Below are positions 11,001 to 21,500 of a DNA stretch of 64,000 nt, one piece after another. Positions within the stretch are counted from its first letter, which is position 1; the number at the start of each line of letters is the position of its first letter. The position numbers and the translations under genes were made by a program. The notes beneath the pieces were generated by a model. It did no database searches. It was not told the origin of the DNA and saw nothing but the letters and a program-made list of their open reading frames with translations. The DNA is from Misgurnus anguillicaudatus (lineage: Eukaryota > Chordata > Actinopteri > Cypriniformes > Cobitidae): positions 17,120,001 to 17,184,000 of the forward strand of contig NC_073359.2 of NCBI RefSeq assembly GCF_027580225.2, given 5' to 3'.

Positions 11001-12869
11001 ATATAAACAGAGAGCGCCTTTGTGATAACTAATCACATATTTGAAAACTACAATACTAATTTCTCGCTAGAAATGAAATTAAAATGCTTAAAAAGTGAAA
11101 ATATACGTTTATTTTCACTAAATTTGTGCTCCAGCCGCTTCCTTGGCCGCCATTTTATTTTTTCGAGCTCGACCAGTGTGGTCATGTGGTTTACGTCGGT
11201 AAAGGCGGTGACAAAGGGTCACATGGATATTAACGTCATTGACAGGAGACTGCACTGCCCCGTGTCAATGTTTTGAATGGAAATTTTCTCACGATTTACA
11301 AGTAGTAGAAAACATTACAGATATTGATAGTAATCAGCTGGACAAAATATATAACACTGGCCTAGTGGTTTTTGGAGATTTTACTGCAAATATCTTACAA
11401 ATTGCACCTTTAACATTCAACTGATAATAAGAGAAGCACAAAGTAAGATACAATTTTTGCTGATTTTTGGTCTTTTTCTGAGATTTTGAAAAAAAGACAA
11501 GATCGCAGACATTTTCCCAAAATACTCTTACTCTGACCGCATGGCTCACGTGATTACTGTTTTTTCCTCATCGCATGTCTGACAAACTATAATTTGTACA
11601 GATTATATTTTGTTTTGGGAAGTATTTAATTATTTTGATCATTCTTTTTTAAAAGTGCTGCAACAGACTTATTGCCTTCACACAGTTAATTAAAGGGGAC
11701 ATACCATGAAAATGTGACTTTTTTCATGTTTAAGTGCAATAATTGGGTCCCCAGTGCTTTCATCAACCTAGAAAATGTGAATAAGAACAACCCAGTAACT
11801 TCGTGTTGGTAAACCATTCTCCACAAGCATGTGAAAATATAGGTCATTGAAATTTGGCTCCCCTGGTGATGTCAGAAGTAGCCTGGCTGCGCCCTCCTAC
11901 GCACTTCCGCTCAATTTCATTTTTCTTCAGTACTACGTCTGGGGTTTCGGTCTATTCTAGCATTTCGAGAAATCAAATTTTTGTAGGACCAATCAGCGAA
12001 CAGAAGGAGTGTGAGAACAATGATCTGCCATAGCCAATCCCTAACGTGTGGTCGGCGCATGATATACGTCACACGTTAGTGATTGGCTGGCAGATCCTGA
12101 GTGACTCTGGACAGATCCAATAATGTTGAACTTTAACAGAGAACCCGCCTACAAGGACGTGATTGTTTCTCAATGGAGACACACCAGACTCTCTGTACAA
12201 ATGAAATGTACGAGAGTCTGGTAGAACCAGTCTATGTCAGAAGGGGATAATACTGCCCCTTAATCTGCACTATCCAACCACCGCACTGCCATTTAGTACA
12301 GAGATCAGCTCATTTGCATGTTAAAGGTCACATCCAAAACGGCACATTTTTGCACACACCTACAAAGTGACAATTTTAACTTGCTATAATAAATTATCTA
12401 TATTGTAGTTTGAGCTGAAACTTCACATATGTACTCTGTGGACACCAAAGATTTATTTGACATCTTAAAAAAGTCTTGTGAAATGTCCCCTTTAATAAAC
12501 AATCGGTCTCGTGCCATTACTGATATGCCGATGGTTTCCAATTCATCAAAAATTGTCCGATACATATTGGTGGCTGATACATCGTGCATCACTATTAACA
12601 TATTTGTTTTATAAAAATATAAACATTTTCTTGGGTAATTCAACCCAACGGTCGGGTTTGTCCCCTTAAATAATCCAGCATTTTACAGTGCATGTTACAA
12701 AATACAACAACACATTGATTAAATGCATTATTTCCTATAAATTTCACTGTAGTATTACTGTAGTATTATTAATATGAGATAATTCCATACATACATCCGA
12801 ATATAAACAAAACAACTCACCTTTTTCTCTGCCAGCAATGCTTGGACGTTTCCTCTCTGTTTCACTCAT
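4541..12869 (-). CDS. odf3l2: Outer dense fiber protein 3-like 2 (CIMAP1D), complete four-exon gene
   Basis: Coding exons on the minus strand are 12869-12821, 7901-7791, 5273-5160 and 5019-4541, together 753 bases or 250 residues plus stop, with matching phase-1 junctions. The protein is built of short SHIPPO/PGP repeats: [74 protein letters not shown], and the closing [12 protein letters not shown]. This order and the closing motif match ODF3/CIMAP proteins of the sperm flagellum and axonemal microtubules. The GFIGHD and [12 protein letters not shown] stretches are closest to the ODF3L2 subtype. Expected role is structural, on outer dense fibres or microtubule doublets in cilia. The introns are packed with repeats, including the GGTACC-rich minisatellite and a nest of transposons in the 4.9-kb first intron. 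The gene lies tail to tail with cks2, separated by a foldback element. The family is confident; the paralogue letter cannot be settled. Confidence 0.9.
5160..5273 (-). CDS. odf3l2: odf3l2 coding exon 3
   Basis: Codes for [20 protein letters not shown] and [13 protein letters not shown]. Acceptor TTTATGTAG; donor CGAG|GTAAGA. Confidence 0.9.
5545..6421 (+). repeat. GGTAC-rich minisatellite in an odf3l2 intron, left part
   Basis: Degenerate tandem units of about 38-40 bases built on ACCAATATGTACCTTTGAGG then TACTAATATGC and a CTCTTTGGT linker. An internal non-array stretch lies at about 5935-6045. A short related piece occurs at 23480-23600, so the array grew inside a dispersed element. Confidence 0.85.
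6422..7339. mobile_element. 918-bp DNA transposon inserted in the minisatellite
   Basis: Ends are inverted: GGGTGATTCTCACGAAA at the left and TTTCGTGAGAATCACCC at the right. They are flanked by the 4-bp duplication ATGC (6418-6421, 7340-7343). No convincing transposase frame; AT-rich interior. Confidence 0.85.
7340..7610 (+). repeat. GGTAC-rich minisatellite, right part
   Basis: Continuation of the same tandem units after the 918-bp insertion. Confidence 0.8.
7791..7901 (-). CDS. odf3l2: odf3l2 coding exon 2
   Basis: Codes for the first PGP repeat ([20 protein letters not shown]) and the SPAYTFHRR repeat end. The donor is ACA|GTAAGT. Confidence 0.9.
7902..8575. other. odf3l2 intron sequence with a small CACTGTAA-type repeat
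   Basis: Mostly unrecognised. A short inverted-ended repeat (about 8413-8563, CACTGTAACAAAAACTTGAT to TTTTTTAAAGTGTAGG) resembles others at 14820-14984 and 22715-22850. Confidence 0.45.
8576..9097. mobile_element. hAT-type nonautonomous element with 8-bp target duplication
   Basis: Inverted ends CAGCGATTCTCAAAC and TTTGAGAAACGTTG, flanked by ATGTAACC on both sides (8568-8575, 9098-9105). The ends belong to the CAGTGGTTCTCAAAC family, also seen at 17197-17494 and 53215-53468. Confidence 0.85.
9370..10026. mobile_element. Nested inverted-ended element inside the hAT-like element
   Basis: Ends AATTATTCATTCAATTTACT and GAATGAATCATTTATTTTCAGTG. Subterminal AGGTAAGTGGTTGCAATCAA occurs inverted at the other end. 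Same family as 22985-23191. It is itself split by a TTAA-flanked element at 9441-9907. Confidence 0.75.
9441..9907. mobile_element. TTAA-flanked element, second-level nest
   Basis: Starts TTAAAAGGGACAGAGAATG and ends ATTCTATGTCACCTTTAA, interrupting the 9370-10026 element. The smaller copy at 22985 lacks it, which confirms it as an insertion. Confidence 0.75.
10093..11413. mobile_element. 1.3-kb TTAA-flanked element nested in the hAT-like element
   Basis: TTAAAGATACAATTTGTATT at the left and AAATATCTTACAAATTGCACCTTTAA at the right are inverted. It lies exactly where the 48-kb copy is continuous (GATCTAATTAACATTCAACTG). The interior has no clear coding and may contain further insertions (10855-11000). 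Confidence 0.75.
11690..12495. mobile_element. TTAA-flanked element of the AAAGGGG(A/T)CATA family
   Basis: Starts TTAAAGGGGACATACCATGA and ends AATGTCCCCTTTAA. A sibling at 24502-25026 lacks the 356-bp insertion at 11879-12234 present here. Confidence 0.85.
11879..12234 (-). mobile_element. AGCCTGG-family DNA element, copy 1, 9-bp target duplication
   Basis: Ends TAGCCTGGCTGCGCCCTCC and GTCTGGTAGAACCAGTCTA, flanked by TGTCAGAAG on both sides (11870-11878, 12235-12243). Same family as 16690-17068, 31524-31882 and 41010-41464. Strand is set relative to the copy at 16690-17068, called +. Confidence 0.85.
12821..12869 (-). CDS. odf3l2: odf3l2 coding exon 1
   Basis: Starts [16 protein letters not shown] and ends one base into a Gly codon at a strong G|GTGAGT donor. 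It is short and weakly conserved, so the start rests on reading frame, phase and the matching downstream exon. Confidence 0.8.
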
Positions 12870-13791
12870 CGTCGTGATAGCATTTATAAAACGATTTACT
12901 CTATACCACAAATCTAGCTATTTCAAACACAATGAATAAGTTATTCAAGTCAAATTCCCATTTTCCAAAAGCCCACATAGATGTAAGACTCTTCTGATCT
13001 TCATCACATCAAAGCTGATGGTAATATCTCACAAACCCTACTATTATCCGTCTCTTTCTGAACTATGTTCACCTGCATGTCTTTAGATCGCATGTCCTCT
13101 GCAGCACCCTTGGGATTTAACCCTGACCTTTTATTAGTTGTGACAAGTCCAGTCAAGTTCTTCACTGTCCATCTGATTATGTCAAAGCCAGAACCTTCCA
13201 ACTGGAAAACTAAACGCTTAACAGTCATTTTCCTTCATTCAAGAAGCCGTGACCGCAGTCACGTTGCATGCCTCAATCAGGGGCATCCAAACCCATTAAA
13301 TATACAAATGCATTTGAGAGACAAGTGTCATCACTTGAATACTTTTTCGCGTAACACTATCTCCATCAGCTATTCTCTCCTCTCTTTATCCGCTTTGACG
13401 GACAGTAAGTGCAGGAGAGCATCATGCTTTAGTTAAGCATGGCTTGGCTGGGAGACCGCAGCTGGTGGCCCCCCTGCAATGCTGCACGGGGACGGCCCAT
13501 TACCTTTGAGGAGATAGTTTACCTAGTTATAAACTACACCAACAGAATATATACTATACGTCCATATCTATTTGCAAGGAATGCTTTGAAACAGGGGGTG
13601 CTTTTAAATCCCGGGAAGTGAAAGTTAGCAGATGCTAGGAGGACTGGTCACTGCTGCGTTGAACAGCAAATAAACATTAACAGGCTCTGCTGGTTCATGC
13701 TGTGGTAACCAGAGCTGTTTGTCAACATGGGAAAACACACACAAGCTGACCAAGCGACAGAAACGCATGGGGTCACAGAGTTGAATGGACA
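12870..13791. other. Intergenic sequence upstream of odf3l2
   Basis: Would hold the odf3l2 promoter. I see no clear TATA box or gene. Short open frames here lack family features. Confidence 0.5.
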
Positions 13792-14469
13792 TAGTGTTGT
13801 AGTTCTCGAGACCGGTCTCACTTTTTAAAGGTCTTGGAATCGACCGCATTTTTACTCGGTCTCGTTTCAATCTCAGGCAAAGAGGACTCAGAATTTTATT
13901 TCATGACCGGTCAAAACCACAACTGATGGCACATCATGAATTTATTTTTTATCATTAATTTTATGCAGTTTATTCAGGTTTGGCATGATGTTGGCATTGT
14001 GTAAGCATTGTTTAAGTTCTTCCCAATGACAATTTTTCTAATTTTATTACTAAAAAAACATGCATTGTGTTAAGTGGATGGCAAGCCATGGAAAGACTGT
14101 TCAGAATAAATTGTTAAGATGATTTCAGATCTTTAGTGTTTGTTCACTTTTATTTGCTCATAGACAAAGATAAATTCCCACATATCTGCAATGCCTTTGA
14201 TTATTGCATACACGCACACACAGACAATAAGTGCCTAATCATATGCATGTTCCACATTTTATCATAAGTTTTTTAATGCAGTGACTTGCACTGGTCTTGG
14301 TCTTGACTTGGTATCGACCCTTTAAAGTCTTAGTCTTATCTCGGTCTCGGCCTGTCTTGGTCTTGACTTGGTCTCGACCCTTTAAAGTCTTGGTCTTGTC
14401 TCGGTCTCGGCCTGTCTTGGTCTTGGTCATGACTTGGTCTCGGTTTAGGTGGTCTTGACTACAACACTA
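13792..14469. mobile_element. hAT-like element with TAGTGTTGTAGT ends and internal tandem repeat
   Basis: Inverted ends TAGTGTTGTAGT and ACTACAACACTA. The right part has two 60-base units of TCTTGACTTGGTCTCGACCC type (about 14300-14420). No target duplication found. Confidence 0.65.
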
Positions 14470-14819
14470 CCATGAGAAAAAAATTTAGTGGGATTTGATA
14501 AAGCACTAAAGCAGTTTCGCAAACATCTCCTCATGTTTCAACCCTATTCTTTGGCAAAGAGAAATAAAAATAAGTACAGTGAAATCACAATTTTTTCATG
14601 CTTGCTTAAGCAGCAAATATTCAAGTTATTTTTTTTTTAATAACTTAAAAAGGCAGAAAATGTTACAGGAACTCCACATATTTAAGTTAGTTAGTAGCAT
14701 TTTCTTCCATAAATTAAGTTTACAATACTTAATATATTTACACATTTAAACATCTACTCTGGGATCTAAAAAGCTTTGGCTTAATAGAAATGTGCATACA
14801 TAATGCATACTGTATCTAT

Positions 14820-14984
14820 ACACTGTAAAAAGTAAAAGCTGGATCAACTTAGATAATTACTTCAATTGGTAATGACTTTTTATTTCAACCTAAATTTTCT
14901 CACTTTAAATGAAAAATTTTAGTTAAAAATGGTAATGCCTAAAATATTTATAGTTGATCCAACTTTTACTGTTTATATTACACT
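14820..14984. repeat. Small inverted-ended repeat
   Basis: CACTGTAAAAAGTAAAAGCTGGATCAACTT at the left recurs inverted as GTTGATCCAACTTTTACTGTTTATATTACACTG at the right. Reported as a short nonautonomous element (pieces longer than 20 given here only as end markers in two halves: CACTGTAAAAAG and TTTTACTGTTTA). Confidence 0.6.
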
Positions 14985-15029
14985 GCTGATGTTGAAGTAT
15001 GTGCTTTAAAGAATGACGTGATAAGTAAG

Positions 15030-15760
15030 GGATAATGTAGAGGCAGCCGGTTATCGGGAAATAAGCCCCGACAGTGTGATCAGGACCCGACGCGAAGCGG
15101 AGGGTCTTGTATTACACTGAAGGGGCTTATTTACCCAATAACTACCGGCTGCCTCTACATTATCCCGCTTATTACACAGCTACTTGCCACATAAGAAAAA
15201 AACTGGACATGAATATGAATTTGAAACATTTTATTGGCATATTTGTTTTAAATTAACATTCTTATCCTTCTGCGAAACTTTGCACAGATGCATAAAATGA
15301 TCGTAATACCTTATTAAGATCCTCTGCTTCATACTTGTCTGTCTCCATTTTTTTCTCTTTTAGCCAGTCTTCGAGAAGTTTTAATGCCCATTCTGTATTT
15401 TTTTGTGTGTTGGCTTCGTAGCTGTCATGCTCTATTTTGTCAAGTTCAGTCTCAGTAAGGTCTCTGTGTCTTGTCGTTGTTCGTTCTTCTATCCACTGTT
15501 TAAATGTTTTGTTTTTTCCGTACATGTTAAAATTAATGTCAAAATTTTCCATTCTTAATTGTGGTTGTCCAGTGTTTATCACAAGATGGCGCCAAACAGT
15601 AATCTTTATTGGCGCGGAGCGATGTTACTCGTAAAAGTAGTACCGGCTATGCGTTATTACTTTGGAGCGGTTATTATTTGAAAAGAACGAACCTGCAAAT
15701 GTCTCAACTGACCAATCAGAATCAAGTATTCCAGAGAGCCGTGTAATAATGTAAGATAAT
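15030..15760 (-). mobile_element. Possible Crypton-type element fragment with a palindromic end
   Basis: About 140 bases at 15035-15165 are a near-perfect palindrome: GGGATAATGTAGAGGCAGCC recurs inverted as GGCTGCCTCTACATTATCCC. This is followed by a minus-strand reading frame at 15582-15262. A similar GTGTAATAA closes the right side near 15745. See the coding entry for why Crypton is suspected. Confidence 0.5.
15262..15582 (-). pseudogene. Fragment of a Crypton-like tyrosine-recombinase N-terminal domain (tentative)
   Basis: 106 residues with no stop. The part [20 protein letters not shown] and [16 protein letters not shown] resembles the N-terminal helical domain that fish Crypton-derived proteins (KIAA1958/ZMYM/QRICH1-like) share: an Asn-Thr, an Ala-Leu helix, Trp-Leu, then a Leu-x-x-x-Leu-x-x-Phe-Tyr helix. 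The catalytic recombinase domain is absent, so this is a remnant or a first exon. The family assignment is from memory of the pattern and is not certain; a host gene fragment is less likely given the flanking palindrome. Confidence 0.45.
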
Positions 15761-15914
15761 GTCATAAAATTGCATCAAAAGATTAGCCTAAAACATGCAT
15801 GGATGCATTGTGTAAAGAAGCATTACCCTAAATAGTCCACCATTTGACATGTTATTCTTCTGTGTTGTGTTCATGTTGCCCACTTGTTAGAGCATTGTGT
15901 TAGCAGCGCAATAT

Positions 15915-16656
15915 ATATTGAAAATATGCACATTTTCCAGCTCCATTAGAGTTAAACATTTGATTTGTACTGTTTTGGAATCCATTCAGTTGATCTCCGG
16001 GTCTGGCGGTACCACTTTTAGCATAGCTTAGCATAATTCATTAAATCTGATTAGACCATTAGCATCGCACAAAAAAATAACCAAAGAATTTAGATATTTT
16101 TTCTTTTTAAAACTTGACTCTTATGTAGTTACATTGTTTACTAAGACAGACGGAAAATTAAAAGTTGCGATTTTCTAGGCTGATATGGTTAGGAACTATA
16201 CTCTCATTCTGGCGTTTAGTATCAAGGACTTTGCTCCCCTTGATTACTTTCAATAGCAGGGGACTATTTTCGGGCGCTGTGTAATATCATTGTGCCTCCT
16301 GCAGCCATGTTACGGCAGCAAAGTCCTTGATTATTATGCCAGAATGAGAGTATAGTTCCTAGCCATATCTGCCTAGAAATCGCAACTTTAATTTTTCCGT
16401 TGGTCTTAGTACACGATGTAACTACAGAAGAGTCCAGTTTTAAAACGGAAAAATATCAAAACTCTTTGGTTATTTTTTAGCGCCATGCTAATGGTCTACT
16501 CAGATTTAATGGATTATGCTAAGCTATGCTAAAAGTGGTACCGCCAGACCCAGAGATTGGCTGAATGGATTCCAAAGCGGTAAAAATCAAATGTTTAACT
16601 CTAGGGGAGCTAAAAAAATGAGCACATTTAAAAAAAAAAATGAAGTGTACCTTTAA
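15915..16656. mobile_element. Foldback element with GCTAAGCTATGCTAAAAGTGG arms
   Basis: AGCATAGCTTAGCATAATTC (about 16019) and GATTATGCTAAGCTATGCTA (about 16512) are inverted, as are GAGTTAAACATTTGATTT and AAATCAAATGTTTAACTC nearer the ends. The right end is CCTTTAA (TTAA). Sibling of the copy split by the Gypsy element at 34207-40970. Confidence 0.8.
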
Positions 16657-17116
16657 ACAGGTTTGTAACAACATGAGGGTGAGTAAATGTAGCCTGATCC
16701 AACCACACTCTCGTACATTAATTTCATTTGTACAGAGAGTCTGGCAAGGCTCCATTGTAAAGCATTACTTCCGTTAAGGAGGGTCCTCTGTTGAAGTTTA
16801 AAACTATTGGATCTGCCCAGACTCACTCTGAATCTGCCATAACCAATCGCTAACAAATCAAACTTTTCCCGACCCCTCTGGGGAGGAGGGCCATAACGTG
16901 TCTGGCGCACGACCTCAACGTCATCGTTTTTAGCCAACCCCCTCTGTTCGCTGATTGGACCTGCAGATTTTTGCAGGAGAAAACGAAACTCTACACAGCA
17001 TTCCCAGACGTTGTACTGAAGCAAAATGAAAATTAAGCGGAAGCACGTAGGAGGGCGGAGCCAGGCTAGAGTAAATGATGACAGAATTTTCATTTTTGGA
17101 CAAACTATCCCTTTAA
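16657..17116. mobile_element. Half of an AAAGGGATAG-family TTAA element, with a nested insertion
   Basis: CAGGTTTGTAACAACATGAG to the left and ATGACAGAATTTTCATTTTT then CCCTTTAA to the right form one half of the family seen complete at 1535-1869. It is split by the AGCCTGG-family element at 16690-17068. Confidence 0.75.
16690..17068 (+). mobile_element. AGCCTGG-family DNA element, copy 2, 9-bp target duplication
   Basis: Ends TAGCCTGATCCAACC and GCGGAGCCAGGCTA. Flanked by GAGTAAATG on both sides (16681-16689, 17069-17077); removing it restores the host repeat GGGTGAGTAAATGATGACAG. Confidence 0.9.
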
Positions 17117-17196
17117 ATGCACTGCAAGTTGCTTAGAATGCAAAAATATTTTAAGCAAACTATGATTTGAGACACTCTCCTAATTATACTGTATAT

Positions 17197-17494
17197 CAGT
17201 GGTTCTCAAACTGGGGGCCCTGGCCCTCTGGTGGGCCCTGAGATGAGGCCAGGGGGCCCCAGTGAAATTATATTTTATAAAATACATGAATTTATCATAA
17301 ATTCTTTGTAATTAAACTTCAGAAAAATAAACCAACTAACCAAAAGCACCACATTGTATAATTGAATATGTGTTTTGTTTAATTAAAATTTACATTTTTG
17401 GAATGTTTTATTTCATACATTTTCTTTTGGGGGGCCATAAATGGATGCACCGTACACAAGGGGGGCGCACGCCGAATAAGTTTGAGAACCACTG
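17197..17494. mobile_element. hAT-type MITE, 8-bp target duplication
   Basis: Perfect inverted ends CAGTGGTTCTCAAACT and AGTTTGAGAACCACTG, flanked by CTGTATAT on both sides (17189-17196, 17495-17502). 298 bp. Confidence 0.92.
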
Positions 17495-17502
17495 CTGTAT
17501 AT

Positions 17503-18521
17503 TACATAGGATGGAAAGTATGTGAATTGAAATGTATCTATAACAAAAAATTCTCTTGCACAGAATAACATATTGAATAAAAAGTTTATTCTTGTTGACG
17601 AATTTCCAAATTTTTGCTTTTGAAGGAATTGTAGGTTACATTCAATTTAAGTCCTCAAAATTTAACATTTGGCAAAATTTGCATTTGTTATTTACATTTT
17701 TGTGCTGACTTGGCAGAAAACAACTACAAGCAATTGTGTTTTATATGGTACAGAGCTGCAAGTGTTATAGTCTTAGTAGCTGAAAGCACAATTTAGCAAT
17801 CCAAAATATTTAATAAAATAAACACACAAGGGAACGAGAAGAACTAAATTCAATGCAATTTAACATTTGATTTGTTATGTAGTAGTTTAAATAAAATAGC
17901 TTATGTTTGCACTATCAAATCTGCATATGGATGAAAATAATATATTATGTGTGATACAAAAGCAATTATGATTATTTTACTGACTATAGCTTATTTAACG
18001 GTCGTGGTTTCCCCTTTGATGAATGAAACCGATACACATTTTTTTCATAAATGCGACACCTAAATGTGCATCACAGAAGTGTGCATTAAATGTGACACCT
18101 ACTAACAGGGTGTGAAACCACATAAGTAGATTGTGGTCGGAAAAGACATGAACTTCTGCCCGAGGAATGAAAAAAGACAAAAACGAACTAAACAAACATA
18201 CAACAAGTGACTAGCCACAAATAAATACCAAAGATAGAAAACAAAACAATAAAATATTAGATTTTACGTCAATTATACTTACATACAACATAAATACTGG
18301 ACTATTAAAACTAGATTACAAGAGGAATACGAGATGACATACCATCAATTAAACGCAAAGAGCTATGGAAACTACACGAATTGCATCAGATATTAAAAAA
18401 ATGAGAGGAGAAATTATACTCTTTCTCTCTCTCTTAAGACATATACACGCACAGCTGTCTCATAGCAAGAGGCTGGGTACACACACCTCACTTTTCCAGT
18501 ATTTCTTTCACACAAACATAT
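17503..18521. other. Region downstream of cpamd8
   Basis: AT-rich. Possible 3' UTR of cpamd8, with an AATAAA on the minus strand near 17585. Otherwise nothing recognised. Confidence 0.45.
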
Positions 18522-18579
18522 TCACAGAGAATGTACAATGTCGAGCTCTTGGCTTTGCTGCTGCTGCTGGCAGGCAGGG
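18522..18579 (-). CDS. cpamd8: Possible cpamd8 terminal mini-exon
   Basis: After a pyrimidine-rich stretch ending ACAACAGAG, the frame continues [18 protein letters not shown], then TGA at 18522-18524. Phase fits the donor at 18840. Competing AG sites two bases apart would instead give an immediate stop. Offered as an alternative 3' end. Confidence 0.4.
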
Positions 18580-21500
18580 CTCTGTTGTAGGGATGTAAAG
18601 TAGAAAACAAAAGTTAGATGCATTTATTGTGATACAGAAATATTAAAAGTATTATTCAGTGTTTTTTACATAAAATCATAATTCTGTGAAAATATAACCT
18701 TGATATCTTTAATATTGACTTAATACAAACTTTGATGCTCCTAATCTCATAATTAAATTATAAGACTTTAGCATATAGCATATTTTCATGTACTGTTGCT
18801 TTAAGAGACCGCATTTAGGGGTTGACATTTGCATCTCACCATCGCTCAGGCGAGTCTTTTGTGTCCACTGTGAGGAGATGTTCGTTTATAGGCTCGACAG
18901 CGTCTGCTGCCTCATCTTCCTCTCTTATAGGCATTAACTTTTCCTCGCTCTCTGGTGTAAAGGGATCTGTTTCTGGGTCATACTCGTAAGAATAGTAGGA
19001 CACTTCAGCCATGGAGCCTGGCTCCTCCCCTCCTACAAAATAACAGCAGTCAGTGGAATGAAAACATTGCCATGGTTTTGCAGTCACACCTCAATGGTGT
19101 GTTTTTGTCAGGGTTTTGTTTGTAATCACTGTTTGTAAAATATTTAACACATTATGTGTCATTTTGTGTTAAAATATAACACAAGTTGTGTTAAAAGTAT
19201 ACAAAATGTGTTGTTTCAATAATAACACAGAGATGGGTGGATTCTGGATTTAGTGTGTTGTCCCAGAATCAACACTAATGTGTTGTTTTTAACACATTTA
19301 TTCTAAGAGTATAGATCATTGTCCTTCCAGAAAAACTCAGAGTTTTTTTCTGTTTGTTGCGGGCAAAAATCCTTGATCATGCGGCACGTTTTCTTAAAAA
19401 AATGTGATGGAATATGCAGGATATTTAGCAATTTTATGCGATGAAATTGCGTGAACTTGCCAAAATTGCATGAACTTGCAAAAACTGTTCGCAGCTTTTA
19501 CTTGATGTTCATGTCGCGAAATTACGTCACTTCCTTCATTCATACATTCAAACATTCAAACATTCATTCATTCAACATTCCCATGACAACAGGGAACATG
19601 GCTACGCATGTGTGAAAATGCATTTTTTTTTTACTTTCTGCTAAGATATATATGACTTTTTGCTATGAAAATGCAGGGATTATGAAATCATGCAAGCCCT
19701 GCATATTTTGCGAACAGAAATCTGAAATTTATGCTGTGAAATTGTGGCGTATTTAAAAAATGCGGCCCCCACATATGTGGACTTTGGCTGATTATGCATT
19801 GAATCATGGGATCGCATAAGACATTTGTGACCACAAAACCAGTCTTAAAAGATTTATACACTCTTTCTATTGATGTATGGTTTGTTTGGATAGGACAATA
19901 TTTGGCTGAGATACAACAATTTGAAAATCTGGTATCTGAGGGTGCAAAAAAAAATCGAAATATTGAGAAAATTGCCTTTAAAAAATGCGATGGAATATGC
20001 AGGATATTTATGCAATTTTATGCTATGAAATTGCGGAAACTTGTGAAAAATTGCTTGAACTTGCAAAAACTGTTTGCAGCTTTTTATTGATGTTCACGTC
20101 GCGTAATTACGTCACTTCCTAACATTCCCATGACAACAGGGGACATGGCTGCGCATGTGTGAAAATGCTACAATTTCTGCTAAGATATATGTGACTTTTT
20201 GTTATGAAAATGCGGCGATTATGAAATCATGCAAGCCCTGCATATTTTGCGAGCAGAAATCTGCAATTTATACGGTGAACGTGCGGCGTATTTAAAAAAT
20301 GCATCCCCCGCATAAATTTGGCTGATTATGCATTAAATCATGCGATCGCAAAAGACATTTGTGACCACAAAACCAGTCTTAAGAGTAAATTTTGGGAAAT
20401 TGAGATTTATACACTCTTTCCATTAATGTATGGTTTGTTTAGATAGGACAATATTTGGCTGAGATACAACAATTTGAAAATCTGGTATCTGAGGGTGCAA
20501 AAAAAATCTAAATATTGAGAAAATCGACAAAACCAGTCTTAAGAGTCAATTTTTGCAGGATTTTTATGCAATTTTATGCAATGAAATTGCGTGAACCTGC
20601 CAAAGTTGCATGAACTTGCAAAAACTGTTTGGAGCTTTTCATGGATGTTCACGTTGCGTAATTTTTTCTTTTTCTTTTTTTTCTTTTTTTTCACGTTGCG
20701 TAATTATGTCACTTCCTAACATTTCTAGGACAACATGGGGCATGGCTGCGCATGTGCGAAAATGCTAATTTTTTAAACTTTCTGTTAAAAGGATATATAT
20801 GACTTTTTGCTACTAAAATTAGGGGATTATGAAATCATGCAAACCCCGCATTTGCAAGCAGAAATGGGCAATTTATTCGACGAAAGTGCGGCGTATTTAA
20901 AAAAAAATGCAGCCCCCGCATAAATATGCAGACTTTGGCTGATTATGCATTGAATCATGCGATCGCATAAGACATTGGGATGTAACCAATCGCTTGCTTG
21001 TTCCTCCATCAGCCAATGACTTAATGGAAAATATTGATAGACAAAACATGTAGCCAATAATATAACAAATTCAACGATCTCTGTGTGACTTTTTGTGTGT
21101 GTTTGACTTCATGCTGCGCTGCAAGAACTAACAGACAGATGACGTCAAAGTACCGCGAGAGCGAGTCGAAATTAAACTGTAAGTTTAAAATAAAAAACGT
21201 AGCAAACATGTCTGAGGAACAGGTCAGCCGCGTCACTACAGTCACGTGACTTCACGCGGTTCACAACAGAACCGAAAGAGAAGACAATGCTGAATAAAGA
21301 CGTAATTCTTGCTATTTTTGGACCAAACTGTATTTTCGATGCTTCAACACATTCTAACTGACCCACTGATGTCACATGGACTACTTTGATGTTTTCATTA
21401 CCTTTCTGGACATGGAAACGGTACATAGATTTTCAATGGAGGGACAGAAAGCTCTCAGACTAAATCTAACGTTAAAACATCAACTGTGTTCCGAAAATGA

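Larger units (their letters stand above)
9286..12594. mobile_element. hAT-like element TAGGGATGCACC, broken up by at least five nested insertions
   Basis: The outer pieces (about 9286-9370, 10027-10096, 11410-11690 and 12496-12594) are collinear with the uninterrupted 447-bp copy at 48199-48645, in reverse orientation. Shared stretches include CATGGATTGGATCTA and ACTAGCTAATATG-like sequence, and the closing AAACCATCGGCATATC. Clear target duplication is lost. Confidence 0.8.

Noticed and set aside
13065..13436. 123-codon plus-strand frame upstream of odf3l2
   Set aside because: Composition and content look random, with an antisense frame of similar quality; no domain signature.
16519..17093. 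146-codon and overlapping minus-strand frames
   Set aside because: They lie across the AGCCTGG-family element and its host repeat; the same frame recurs in the copy at 31523-31732.
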